Below the pieces are notes generated by a model. The model had not been told where the DNA came from. It saw nothing but the letters and a program-made list of their open reading frames with translations, and made no database searches. Both the position numbers and the translations under genes were made by a program. A stretch of 64,000 nt of DNA. Origin: Actinoplanes octamycinicus (GTDB lineage: Bacteria > Actinomycetota > Actinomycetes > Mycobacteriales > Micromonosporaceae). The stretch is from NCBI RefSeq assembly GCF_014205225.1, contig NZ_JACHNB010000001.1, positions 4,259,501 through 4,323,500 of the forward strand, given 5' to 3'. Of this stretch, positions 8,775-16,053 are shown in pieces (position 1 is the first letter of the stretch; every line of letters begins with the position of its first letter).

Positions 8775-8811
8775 CTCACGGGTGTCTCGGCCGTCTTGAG
8801 ACACCCGTGAG
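8775..8811. terminator. Bidirectional hairpin terminator
   Basis: Arms CTCACGGGTGTCTC (8775-8788) and its exact complement (8798-8811) close a nine-base loop, and CCGGCTGG/CCAGCCGG extends the stem outside. It lies between the convergent NmrA and esterase genes and can serve both. Confidence 0.75.
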
Positions 8812-8892
8812 GCCCAGCCGGGATCGCGAGCGGTGCGGCGACCGTGACCGACGGCTCCGGGCGCCGCCCGCGGCTCGGCGGCGGTCGGCGGG

Positions 8893-9864
8893 TCAGTGGC
8901 GGTGGCGCTGGAAGAAGTCCCACATCAGGGCGTTGGCGTCGATCTCCCGGGTGACCGTGCCGTTGCCGTTGTCGACCGGGGTGCCCGGCCAGGTGTGGCC
9001 GCCGTCCGCCACGGTGTAGAGCGTGACGTCGGCACGACCACGGCATTTCCGGTACGACGTCCGCGTCACGTGCGCGCTGACCGCGACCGTGCGGGCCCCG
9101 TCCCGGCACCCGTTCAGTTCGGCCCAGCGCTGCCGCGCCACCGCCACCGAGTACTGCCAGTAGGGCGACCCGCCACCCTGGTACGGGTTGGTCCCGTCCT
9201 GCTCGCCGTGAAAGGTGAGGACCGGCACCGGCCGGGACGGGCGGCACGACGCCGGATCCACCCTCGCCGGGTCGAGCGGGTCCGGCCGCCCGGCGCGCAG
9301 CCCGGCCACCGGCGCGATCGCGGCGAGCAGGTCGGCGCGGGCGCAGGCGAACGCCGAGATCATCCGGCCGCCGCCGGAGTAGCCGGTGCCGTGGACCCGG
9401 GCCGGGTCGCCGCACAGCGACCGGACCGCGGTCGTGACCACCTCGGCGAGGAAGGCGACGTCGTCCCGGGCGCCGGCCGGGGGAGTGCCCACCCCGGGCA
9501 CGTTCCAGGCGAAGCCGGCGGCGGCCGGGATGTTCCCGCTCGGCGCGACGACCAGGAAGCCGTCCCGGTCGGCCGCGGACGCCATGTCGCTGTAGCGGAG
9601 CTGGTTGCCGCCGGTGCTCTGCGTGCCGTGCAGGTTGACGACCAGGGGCAGGCGCTTGGTGGTCCGCGCGCCGGCCGGGACGTAGACGGTGACCGGGTAG
9701 TCGACGCCGGCGAACGGGACGGTCAGCGTCTGCTCGCCCGGGCCGGCGGTCCGGCGGCATGCCGGGCCCGCCGCGGCGGGCGCCCCGAGCGAAGCCGCGG
9801 CGGGCGCCACGACCAGCAAGGACAGCGTCACGGTGCGCACCGCGTACGCGAACAGCTTGTTCAT
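8893..9864 (-). CDS. Secreted PHB-depolymerase/feruloyl-esterase-type hydrolase (CE1/LpqC)
   Basis: A 323-residue secreted alpha/beta hydrolase. A signal peptide covers about residues 1-31. The mature domain shows the oxyanion stretch VVNLHGTQS, the nucleophile elbow GTGYSGGGRM (GxSxG), FHGEQDGTNP (acid region) and the catalytic histidine in DGGHTWPG. This is the LpqC/extracellular PHB depolymerase-feruloyl esterase family. It is downstream of the GH26 mannanase in the same direction, so deacetylation or deferuloylation of plant polysaccharide is the most likely role; the exact ester is not known. Confidence 0.87.
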   Translation of the reverse strand: MNKLFAYAVRTVTLSLLVVAPAAASLGAPAAAGPACRRTAGPGEQTLTVPFAGVDYPVTVYVPAGARTTKRLPLVVNLHGTQSTGGNQLRYSDMASAADRDGFLVVAPSGNIPAAAGFAWNVPGVGTPPAGARDDVAFLAEVVTTAVRSLCGDPARVHGTGYSGGGRMISAFACARADLLAAIAPVAGLRAGRPDPLDPARVDPASCRPSRPVPVLTFHGEQDGTNPYQGGGSPYWQYSVAVARQRWAELNGCRDGARTVAVSAHVTRTSYRKCRGRADVTLYTVADGGHTWPGTPVDNGNGTVTREIDANALMWDFFQRHRH

Positions 9865-9883
9865 TCTTGCCCTTCTTGTGGGT

Positions 9884-9913
9884 GTGGCCGCCGGCTCCCG
9901 AGCCGGCGGCCAC
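9884..9913 (-). terminator. Strong hairpin between mannanase and esterase genes
   Basis: Fourteen-base perfectly complementary arms (9884-9897 and 9900-9913) lie in the 63-base gap between GH26 and the esterase. It may attenuate readthrough or stabilise the upstream mRNA. Confidence 0.6.
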
Positions 9914-9927
9914 GGTCAGGGAGCGGG

Positions 9928-10923
9928 TCAGAAGCGGACTTCGCCCTGGTTGAGGACGCGCGGCAGGAAGTACGCCGTCTGGATCTCGGCGTTGGTGTTG
10001 CTGCCGCGCAGCTGCTCGGACCAGATCATGAACCAGGCCCACTTCGGCTGGCTGTTCAGCAGCGTGGCGGTCGGCACCTTGCCCATCTCGGCGATCGCGA
10101 TCGGCTTGCCCGCCGCGATCGACTGGATCTGGGCGTAGTCCGAGGACGACGGGTAGCTCTTGTACCAGGCGTCGAGCGTCACCACGTCGACGTAGTTGCT
10201 GCCCGGGTAGTACTGCGCCCAGTTGGCGGTCGGGTTGTCCTGGACGTTCCACACCCAGATCAGGTTGTCCAGGCCCTGGCTGTCGAAGTAGTCCCGCATC
10301 TGCTGGTAGATCTTGGCGGAGCCGTTGGCGCCGGGCCGGTGACCCCACCAGTTCCAGCTCTCGTTCATCTCGTGGAACGGCCGCCACAGCACCGGGATCC
10401 CGGCGTCCTTGAGCTGCTTCAGGTAGGGCACCACGGCGGCCATCCGGCTGCGCCACGTGGTGTTGAGCGCGGTGCCGCCGGTGACGATCTGCTGGAACTG
10501 CGCGTCCGAGATGGTGGTCTTCACGCCGCCGTCGAAGTTGCAGGTGGCGCCGACGGTCGGCGAGCAGGCGTGCCAGGTGAGCGCGACCAGCGAGCCGTTC
10601 GCCCACTCGGTCTTCGCCTGGTTGATCACGCTCTGCCGGTTGGCGATGTCGGTGCTGGTGAACATCATGTCGCCGCCCCACAGGCCGGGGTACTGCCCGG
10701 TGATCGCCTTGACCTGCGCGGTGTACTGGCCGGGGTTGCTGGCCGGCTCCTTGTTGTGCTGGCCGGAGACGATCGACGTGCCAGTGATCGACTTCAGGTA
10801 GTTGATGACGGTGGACTTGGGGGTGGCCGCGAACGCCGACGCCTCCGGCGCGTTGTGGACCATGCCCGCGCCGAGCAGCGCGAGAGCGGCGCCGACGGCC
10901 CAGACGGGACGGGGGATTCTCAT
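9928..10923 (-). CDS. Secreted GH26 endo-beta-mannanase
   Basis: A 331-residue enzyme with a signal peptide (about residues 1-32, ending ASAFA) and a single GH26 barrel. RPFHEMNES holds the acid/base Glu185 and IAIAEMGKV the nucleophile Glu279, the correct spacing for the family. The conserved early GQHN and WGGDMM stretches are present. It hydrolyses beta-1,4-mannan outside the cell. It has no carbohydrate-binding module. The ATG has a GGAGG eight bases upstream. It leads a two-gene unit with the esterase, and an AT-rich palindrome lies at 11004-11019 in its promoter region. The neighbouring LacI-type and ROK genes are plausible sugar-responsive regulators. Confidence 0.92.
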   Translation of the reverse strand: MRIPRPVWAVGAALALLGAGMVHNAPEASAFAATPKSTVINYLKSITGTSIVSGQHNKEPASNPGQYTAQVKAITGQYPGLWGGDMMFTSTDIANRQSVINQAKTEWANGSLVALTWHACSPTVGATCNFDGGVKTTISDAQFQQIVTGGTALNTTWRSRMAAVVPYLKQLKDAGIPVLWRPFHEMNESWNWWGHRPGANGSAKIYQQMRDYFDSQGLDNLIWVWNVQDNPTANWAQYYPGSNYVDVVTLDAWYKSYPSSSDYAQIQSIAAGKPIAIAEMGKVPTATLLNSQPKWAWFMIWSEQLRGSNTNAEIQTAYFLPRVLNQGEVRF

Positions 10924-11003
10924 GATGGGGACCTCCGTTGAGGGACGGACTTCCTCGGTGCGCGGCCCAGCATGCGACCCGTGTCACATCGATGTCAAGA
11001 TTA

Positions 11004-11019
11004 GATTAATAATTTAATC
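11004..11019. promoter_or_regulatory. AT-rich palindromic operator candidate upstream of GH26
   Basis: GATTAA (11004-11009) and TTAATC (11014-11019) form a perfect inverted repeat around TAAT in an otherwise GC-rich region. It is about 80 bases upstream of the mannanase start and just downstream of the LacI-type gene's stop, so it most likely serves the mannanase promoter. Confidence 0.5.
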
Positions 11020-11042
11020 AGTCGTGAAACGCGGAAGACCCG

Positions 11043-11870
11043 CTAACTCGTGCTCTCCCGGGCCACCAGGTGGGCCAGCGGCGCCTGGTAGACCGCCGGG
11101 GGGCGGCCGTCCATCGCGTCCAGCATGGCGCGGGCGGCGATCTCGCCGATGCCGGCCACGTCGTGGCTGATCGCGGAGAGCGGCGGGGTGGCGAGCTGGC
11201 ACAGCGGCGAGTCGTCCCAGGCCACCACCGACATCTCGGACGGGACGGCGAGCCCGCGCTCGCGCAGCGCGTCCAGGGCGGCCAGGGCCATCAGGTCGTT
11301 GTCGCAGACGATCGCGGTGGGTTTGCGGGCGAGCAGCTCGTCGACCGCGGCGCGGCCCGACTCGTACGAATAATCGCCCTCGGCCTGCACCAGCGTCACC
11401 TCCCGCTCCGCCGCCTCGGCCTGCGCGCCCTCCCGGCGCAGCCGGCTGTGCACGAAGGAGAGCGGCCCGCTGATGTGCCCGATCACCCGGTGCCCGCGCC
11501 CGGCCAGGAACCGGACCGCGTCCCGCGCGTAACCGGCGTCGTCGGTCCACACCGTCGGCAGCCCGGAGGCCGCGGACGGGGCGCCCAGCACCACCGCGGG
11601 CAGGCCGAGCCGGTCGACCAGGGCGACCCGGTCGTCGTCCGGCGCCAGGTCGACCAGGATCACGCCGTCGATCCGCCGGCGCCCGGCCCAGCGCTCGTAC
11701 GTCTCGGTCTCCGCCTGCCGGTCGGTCACCACCTTGACCAGCACGGAGACCCCGGCCGGCGTCAGCACCCGCTCCAGGCCCTCGATGAACTCGTGGTAGA
11801 ACGGCTCCTCGCCGAGCACCCGCGAGGCCCGCGCGAGAACCATCCCGACCCGCCGTTGCGCCTGTGTCAC
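11043..11870 (-). CDS. LacI-type sugar-sensor protein lacking an HTH domain
   Basis: A 275-residue protein that begins directly with the LacI-family effector domain (QRRVGMVLARASRV, then VDLAPDDD, DNDLMALAALDALRERG and VVAWDDSPL). The usual 60-residue N-terminal helix-turn-helix is absent. The upstream frame is antisense to the ROK gene and encodes nothing like an HTH. The GTG at 11870 has GGAGG six bases upstream; an in-frame ATG at 11915 would add 15 residues but still no HTH. No signal peptide is seen. It may be a cytosolic sugar-binding partner or anti-repressor for the divergent ROK regulator, or a decayed repressor. Confidence 0.8.
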   Translation of the reverse strand: MTQAQRRVGMVLARASRVLGEEPFYHEFIEGLERVLTPAGVSVLVKVVTDRQAETETYERWAGRRRIDGVILVDLAPDDDRVALVDRLGLPAVVLGAPSAASGLPTVWTDDAGYARDAVRFLAGRGHRVIGHISGPLSFVHSRLRREGAQAEAAEREVTLVQAEGDYSYESGRAAVDELLARKPTAIVCDNDLMALAALDALRERGLAVPSEMSVVAWDDSPLCQLATPPLSAISHDVAGIGEIAARAMLDAMDGRPPAVYQAPLAHLVARESTS

Positions 11871-11913
11871 CGGTGCCTCCGTCCTCGATCCGCCGACAGG
11901 TACGGTATCGCTC

Positions 11914-13080
11914 ATGGCGCGCCGAGAAACCTCCGTGGCCGGGCCGGGCAGTCGCGCCCTCGTCGTGGACGTGGTCCGCTCGGCGGTCTCGATCAGCCGG
12001 GTGGAGCTCGCCGAGCGCACCGGCCTCACCCAGCCGTCGATCTCCAACATCGTGCGCGACCTGATCGCCGACGGGGTGATCCACGAGACCGGATCGGCCG
12101 ATTCGATCCGCGGCAAGCCGCGCAAGCTGCTCGCGATCACCGCGGCCAACCGGTTCGGCATCGGTTTCCAGCTCGGGCCGGAGACGGTGACCTGCGTGGC
12201 GATCGACCTGACCGGTGGCGTGGTGGGGCGTGAGGTGGTCCCGTTCGACGGCGGCGACCTGGCGGACCGGCTGGCCGAGCGGTTCGACGACTTCATCGCC
12301 GACCTGGACCTGCCCCGGGACCGGATCGAGGGGCTGGCCGTGGTGGCACCGACCGCCCGGCCGGGCGACGAGGACACCGGCCCGGCCTGGGCCGCCGTCC
12401 GGGCCGCGCTGACCGAGCGGCTGGGCGTCCCGGTGCTGGTGGAGAACGACGCGGCGGCCGCGGCGCTGGGCGAGTTCTGGAGCCGGCGGGTGTCCCGGGA
12501 GCAGGCGTTCGGCAGCGTCTACCTGTCCTCCGGGATCGGCGCCGGGCTGGTCTTCGGCGGGGCGCTGCACCGGGGCGCGAGCTTCGACGCCGGCGAGCTC
12601 GGGCACGTGTCGATCGCGTACGACGGCCTGCCCTGCCCGTGCGGCAACCGCGGCTGCGTCGAGCGTTACGCCTCGATGGCGGCCACCGTCGACGCGGCGC
12701 GCGCGGCCGGCCTGCCGGTCGAGCAGAAGACCGTGTTCAGCGCGTACGACGCGATCGCGCACGCCGCGGTCAGCGGCGACCCGGACGCCTTCGCGGTGAT
12801 CGACCGGGCGGCCGGCTATCTGAGCGTCGCGGTCACCTCGATGGTGAACCTGCTCGACCTGGGCCGGGTGGTGCTGACCGGGCCGGGGATGGCGGTGGCC
12901 GGTTCGATCTACGCCCGCCGGCTGCGTGCCGCGCTGGCCGCCGGCGCGCACGCCCGGCACCGCCACGAGATCGTCGTGGAGCTGTCCGCGCAGCCCCGGG
13001 ACGCGGCCGGGATCGGCGCGGCGGCGCTGGTGGTGCAGGCGTCGATCGCTCCCGGGCACACCGCCGCCGACGTGCTGTGA
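11914..13080 (+). CDS. ROK-family transcriptional regulator
   Basis: A 388-residue repressor-type ROK protein. The winged HTH spans about residues 15-75 (SRVELAERTGLTQPSISNIV). The kinase-like sugar-binding fold follows, with VENDAAAAALGE and the zinc signature CPCGNRGCVERYAS preceded by GELGHVSI. The phosphate-binding region is degenerate compared with glucokinases, as usual in regulators. Its start lies 43 bases from the LacI-type gene, so their promoters must overlap. It most likely responds to a sugar liberated by the nearby mannanase or other hydrolases. Confidence 0.92.
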   Translation: MARRETSVAGPGSRALVVDVVRSAVSISRVELAERTGLTQPSISNIVRDLIADGVIHETGSADSIRGKPRKLLAITAANRFGIGFQLGPETVTCVAIDLTGGVVGREVVPFDGGDLADRLAERFDDFIADLDLPRDRIEGLAVVAPTARPGDEDTGPAWAAVRAALTERLGVPVLVENDAAAAALGEFWSRRVSREQAFGSVYLSSGIGAGLVFGGALHRGASFDAGELGHVSIAYDGLPCPCGNRGCVERYASMAATVDAARAAGLPVEQKTVFSAYDAIAHAAVSGDPDAFAVIDRAAGYLSVAVTSMVNLLDLGRVVLTGPGMAVAGSIYARRLRAALAAGAHARHRHEIVVELSAQPRDAAGIGAAALVVQASIAPGHTAADVL

Positions 13081-13133
13081 GAGCTGCGGCACACCGCCGC
13101 GAACACTTTGCGCCGCTGCGGCGAAGTACCCGT

Positions 13134-13706
13134 GTGAGAACTGACTGCGACACCGATGCGCGCCTCATCGAGGAGGCGAGCCAGGCGCCCGAGCGGTTCA
13201 CCGCCCTGTTCGACCGGCACCATCAGGCGATCTACGCGTACGTGGCCCGGCGGCTCGGCCCGGACCTGGCCGAGGACGTCGCCTCGGAGACCTTCCTGAT
13301 CGCCTTCGACCGGCGGCAGACCTTCGACGCGGAGCACGGGGAGGTGCGGCCGTGGCTGTTCGGCATCGCCTCCAACCTTGTCGCCCGGCACGTCCGCGCG
13401 GAAACGCGTCGCTACAAGGCTCTGGCCCGGGCCGGCGGGCAGGACCGCGGCACCGAGTACGGGCTGATCGACGGGGTCGCCGGCCGGCTCGACGCGGCCG
13501 CCGTCCGGGGCCGGCTCGCCGAGGCGTTGCGGAGGTTGCCGGAGCCGGTCCGCGCGGTGCTGCTGCTGGTCGCCTGGGCCGGGCTCAACCAGCAGGAGGC
13601 CGCGGCGGCGCTGGGGATCCCGGCCGGGACCGCCCGGTCCCGGCTGCACCGGGCCCGGCAGGCGATGCGGGAGGCGCTCGGCGCCGAGATCGAGATGGAG
13701 GAGTGA
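13134..13706 (+). CDS. ECF RNA polymerase sigma factor
   Basis: A 190-residue group 4 sigma-70 protein. Region 2 covers about residues 20-90 (LFDRHHQAIYAYVARRLG, EDVASETF, VRPWLFGIASN). Region 4 covers about 130-180 (LPEPVRAVLLLVAW, LGIPAGTARSRLHRAR). The GTG start at 13134 is inferred from domain position. Its TGA overlaps the ATG of the next gene, which encodes a membrane protein typical of these pairs. Confidence 0.92.
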   Translation: MRTDCDTDARLIEEASQAPERFTALFDRHHQAIYAYVARRLGPDLAEDVASETFLIAFDRRQTFDAEHGEVRPWLFGIASNLVARHVRAETRRYKALARAGGQDRGTEYGLIDGVAGRLDAAAVRGRLAEALRRLPEPVRAVLLLVAWAGLNQQEAAAALGIPAGTARSRLHRARQAMREALGAEIEMEE

Positions 13707-14701
13707 TGGACGAGATGAGGGTGCTGCGCGAGGCTTTCGGCCCGGACGCCTCGCCGTCTCCGGAGGCGCGGCAGCGGGCCCGGGCGGCCCTCGCCGGCCG
13801 GATCGGCGGGCGCCGCCGGGCCGGGCGCCGCTTCTCCTTCCGGATCCCGATCGCGGTCGGGATGGCCGGCGCCGCGACCGTGGCGGTGGCCTTCGCGGTC
13901 GCCCACCGGACCGTCGCGCCGGTGACCCCGCCGGTGGCCCTGCCGTCGACGGCGCGCCAGGAGCCGGGCGGCGGCGGCATGCCCTACCTGCGCCCGGTCA
14001 GCGCCGCGCAGTACCTGGAGAACGCGGCGTGGACCGCCGAGCGGCAGCAGTGGACCGACCCGGCACCGGACCAGTTCATGTATGTCGAGACCCGCGAGCT
14101 GCGCAACCCGGCGGGCTACGAGAACGAGAACCCGAACGGCAGCCTGCTGCCCGGCCGGGCGAAGTACCGGACGATCCAGGAGTGGAACCGGCTGGACGGT
14201 GAGGTGTGGGCCAAGACCCGGAACACCGGCCGGATCGAGGTGCTCGAGAAGGGCAAGAACGGCATGAGCTGGGGCCGGATCGACTGGTCCCGGCTGACCG
14301 GCTTGACCACGCCGGAGAAGATCCAGGCCTTCTACGACGATCCCGGCCCGACCTCGATGGACCCGGAGGCGCTGGTCGGCCAGTACGTGCTGCCGCCGAA
14401 GGTCGAGGCGGCCTTCTTCCGCTACCTGGCCCAGCAGCCGGGCATGAAGGTGAACAACGACGCGGTCAACATCGACGGCCGGCCGGCGATCGGCATGGGC
14501 CGGATCGAGGAGGGCTACCTGTCCCGGGAGCTGCTCTTCGACAAGCAGACCTACCGGCTGATCGGGGACCGGCTGATCGCGGTGGCCGACGAGCGCGAGG
14601 GGCACGACGACGGCTTCCCGGCCACCCGCAAGGGCGACGTGCTGCGCCAGGTGATCTACACCAGACAGGTCATCGTCGACCGGCTTTTCGACACTAGGTG
14701 A
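13706..14701 (+). CDS. CU044_5270-type membrane protein, sigma-factor partner
   Basis: A 331-residue protein translationally coupled (TGATG) to the ECF sigma gene. A basic cytosolic N-terminus (about 1-45) is followed by one transmembrane helix (IPIAVGMAGAATVAVAFAVA) and a roughly 260-residue extracytoplasmic domain of the CU044_5270 type. This family is regularly found behind ECF sigma genes in actinomycetes and is assumed to modulate them, but it lacks a recognisable zinc-binding anti-sigma motif. The gene converges on the AraC gene with an eight-base overlap. Confidence 0.82.
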   Translation: MDEMRVLREAFGPDASPSPEARQRARAALAGRIGGRRRAGRRFSFRIPIAVGMAGAATVAVAFAVAHRTVAPVTPPVALPSTARQEPGGGGMPYLRPVSAAQYLENAAWTAERQQWTDPAPDQFMYVETRELRNPAGYENENPNGSLLPGRAKYRTIQEWNRLDGEVWAKTRNTGRIEVLEKGKNGMSWGRIDWSRLTGLTTPEKIQAFYDDPGPTSMDPEALVGQYVLPPKVEAAFFRYLAQQPGMKVNNDAVNIDGRPAIGMGRIEEGYLSRELLFDKQTYRLIGDRLIAVADEREGHDDGFPATRKGDVLRQVIYTRQVIVDRLFDTR

Positions 14702-15512
14702 CCTGCTCGCGGTAACCGCTCAGGGTCAGGCCGAGCACCGACCGGAACTCGTTGGCGAGATGCGCGTGGTCGCTGTAACCGAGGTCGGCGGCGACCACGG
14801 CCAGCGTCGTCTCCGGCTCGGTGCGCAGCCGCTCGGCCGCCTCCTGCAGCCGCCGCCGGCGGATCATCATGGACGGGGTCAGCCCGACGTAGCGGTGCGC
14901 GAGCCGCTGCAGCGACCTGGCCGAGACCGCCAGCCGGGCGGCCGCGTCGGCGACCGTGCGGATCGCCGGATCGGAGTCGATCACCTCGGCCATCGTGTTC
15001 GCCAGCAGCCCCTCGTGGTCCGGCGGCGGCACCTCGGCGGCCAGCCAGGCACTGAACACCTCGACCGCCCGGCGACGCCGGTCCGGCCCGTCCCCGGGTC
15101 CGCTCATCACCTCACGGACCGCCGTGTGCAGGACCGCGAGATCCACCTGACGGTACGCGTCGCGCAGCCCCGCCGGGTCGGCGGCGAAGTGCGGCACCGC
15201 CGCCGGTCGCAGCAGGGCCCCGACCGCCCAGCCGGAGCCGGTCAGGTCCCGGAAGGACGTGCGGGTGGTCGGCCCGGCCAGGCCGACCCCGCCGGGCTCG
15301 ACGACCAGGTTGCAGGCCGGGAAGGCGATCACCTGCTGACGCGACGTCCGGCCGGGCTGGATCCGCCACTCCGGGATCCAGAACCAGCGCACCAGCGACG
15401 CCACCGGCTCGGGCGCCGGGAGCCGGTCGAAGGTGGGCAGCCGCGCCGGGTAGAGCACGCCCCGGGGCTGCGGCATCTGTCGCGAATCTTCAAGCTGCTC
15501 CGGGCCGGACAT
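14694..15512 (-). CDS. AraC-family transcriptional regulator
   Basis: A 272-residue regulator with an N-terminal DUF6597-like sensor region and a C-terminal AraC double HTH (ARLAVSARSLQRLAHRYVG, then VAADLGYSDHAHLANEFRS). The ATG at 15512 is chosen; an ATG at 15530 would overlap the divergent VOC start codon. Divergent with 16 bases between the genes, it probably controls the VOC gene. Confidence 0.88.
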   Translation of the reverse strand: MSGPEQLEDSRQMPQPRGVLYPARLPTFDRLPAPEPVASLVRWFWIPEWRIQPGRTSRQQVIAFPACNLVVEPGGVGLAGPTTRTSFRDLTGSGWAVGALLRPAAVPHFAADPAGLRDAYRQVDLAVLHTAVREVMSGPGDGPDRRRRAVEVFSAWLAAEVPPPDHEGLLANTMAEVIDSDPAIRTVADAAARLAVSARSLQRLAHRYVGLTPSMMIRRRRLQEAAERLRTEPETTLAVVAADLGYSDHAHLANEFRSVLGLTLSGYREQVT

Positions 15513-15528
15513 CCCTAGATTCTGACCC

Positions 15529-16038
15529 ATGACCGAGACGATTCCCGCAGCTGATGGCAAGTACACGACGAACGGCACGCCGCACGGCGCCACCCGCCTG
15601 ACCCCGTTCCTGGTCATCCCGGAGGCCCGGGCCGCCCTCGACTTCTACCAGGAGATCTTCGGGGCGCGGCTGGTCGACGTGACCGAGTTCGGCGGCGCGG
15701 TGGGGCACGCCGTCCTCGACTTCGGTGACGGCCTGCTCCAGCTCGGCCAGCCGTCGCCGGAGTACGGCCTGGTCCCGCCGCCCGGCGGGGACCAGGACTG
15801 CTACTCGATCGGGCTGTACTGCCCGGATGTCGACGCGGTGGTGGCCCGGGCCGAGGCGGCCGGCGCGACGATCCGCGAGGCGCCGACCACCTTCGTGTCC
15901 GGTGACCGGTTCGCCAGCATCCGGGACCCGTTCGGGGTGCGCTGGTCGGTGATGACCCGGGTCGAGGACCTGTCCGAGGAGGAGAGCGCACGCCGGGTGG
16001 CGGACTGGGCCGCGCAGCAGACGCAGGCGGCCCAGTAG
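15529..16038 (+). CDS. VOC-family (glyoxalase/PhnB-like) protein
   Basis: A 169-residue cytosolic protein with a vicinal-oxygen-chelate fold: TPFLVIPEARAALDFYQEIF at the start, and the closing IRDPFGVRWSV strand. It resembles the PhnB/YdeM branch, whose members are metal-binding or drug-binding proteins of mostly unknown substrate. It is divergent from the AraC regulator. Confidence 0.87.
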   Translation: MTETIPAADGKYTTNGTPHGATRLTPFLVIPEARAALDFYQEIFGARLVDVTEFGGAVGHAVLDFGDGLLQLGQPSPEYGLVPPPGGDQDCYSIGLYCPDVDAVVARAEAAGATIREAPTTFVSGDRFASIRDPFGVRWSVMTRVEDLSEEESARRVADWAAQQTQAAQ

Positions 16039-16053
16039 TCAGCGGCCCGGTGG

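Noticed and set aside
8738-10987. 749-codon minus-strand frame and a 681-codon plus-strand frame across the esterase/GH26 operon
   Set aside because: Both are repetitive Arg/Gly/Ala-rich translations overlapping two clear signal-peptide enzymes in another frame.
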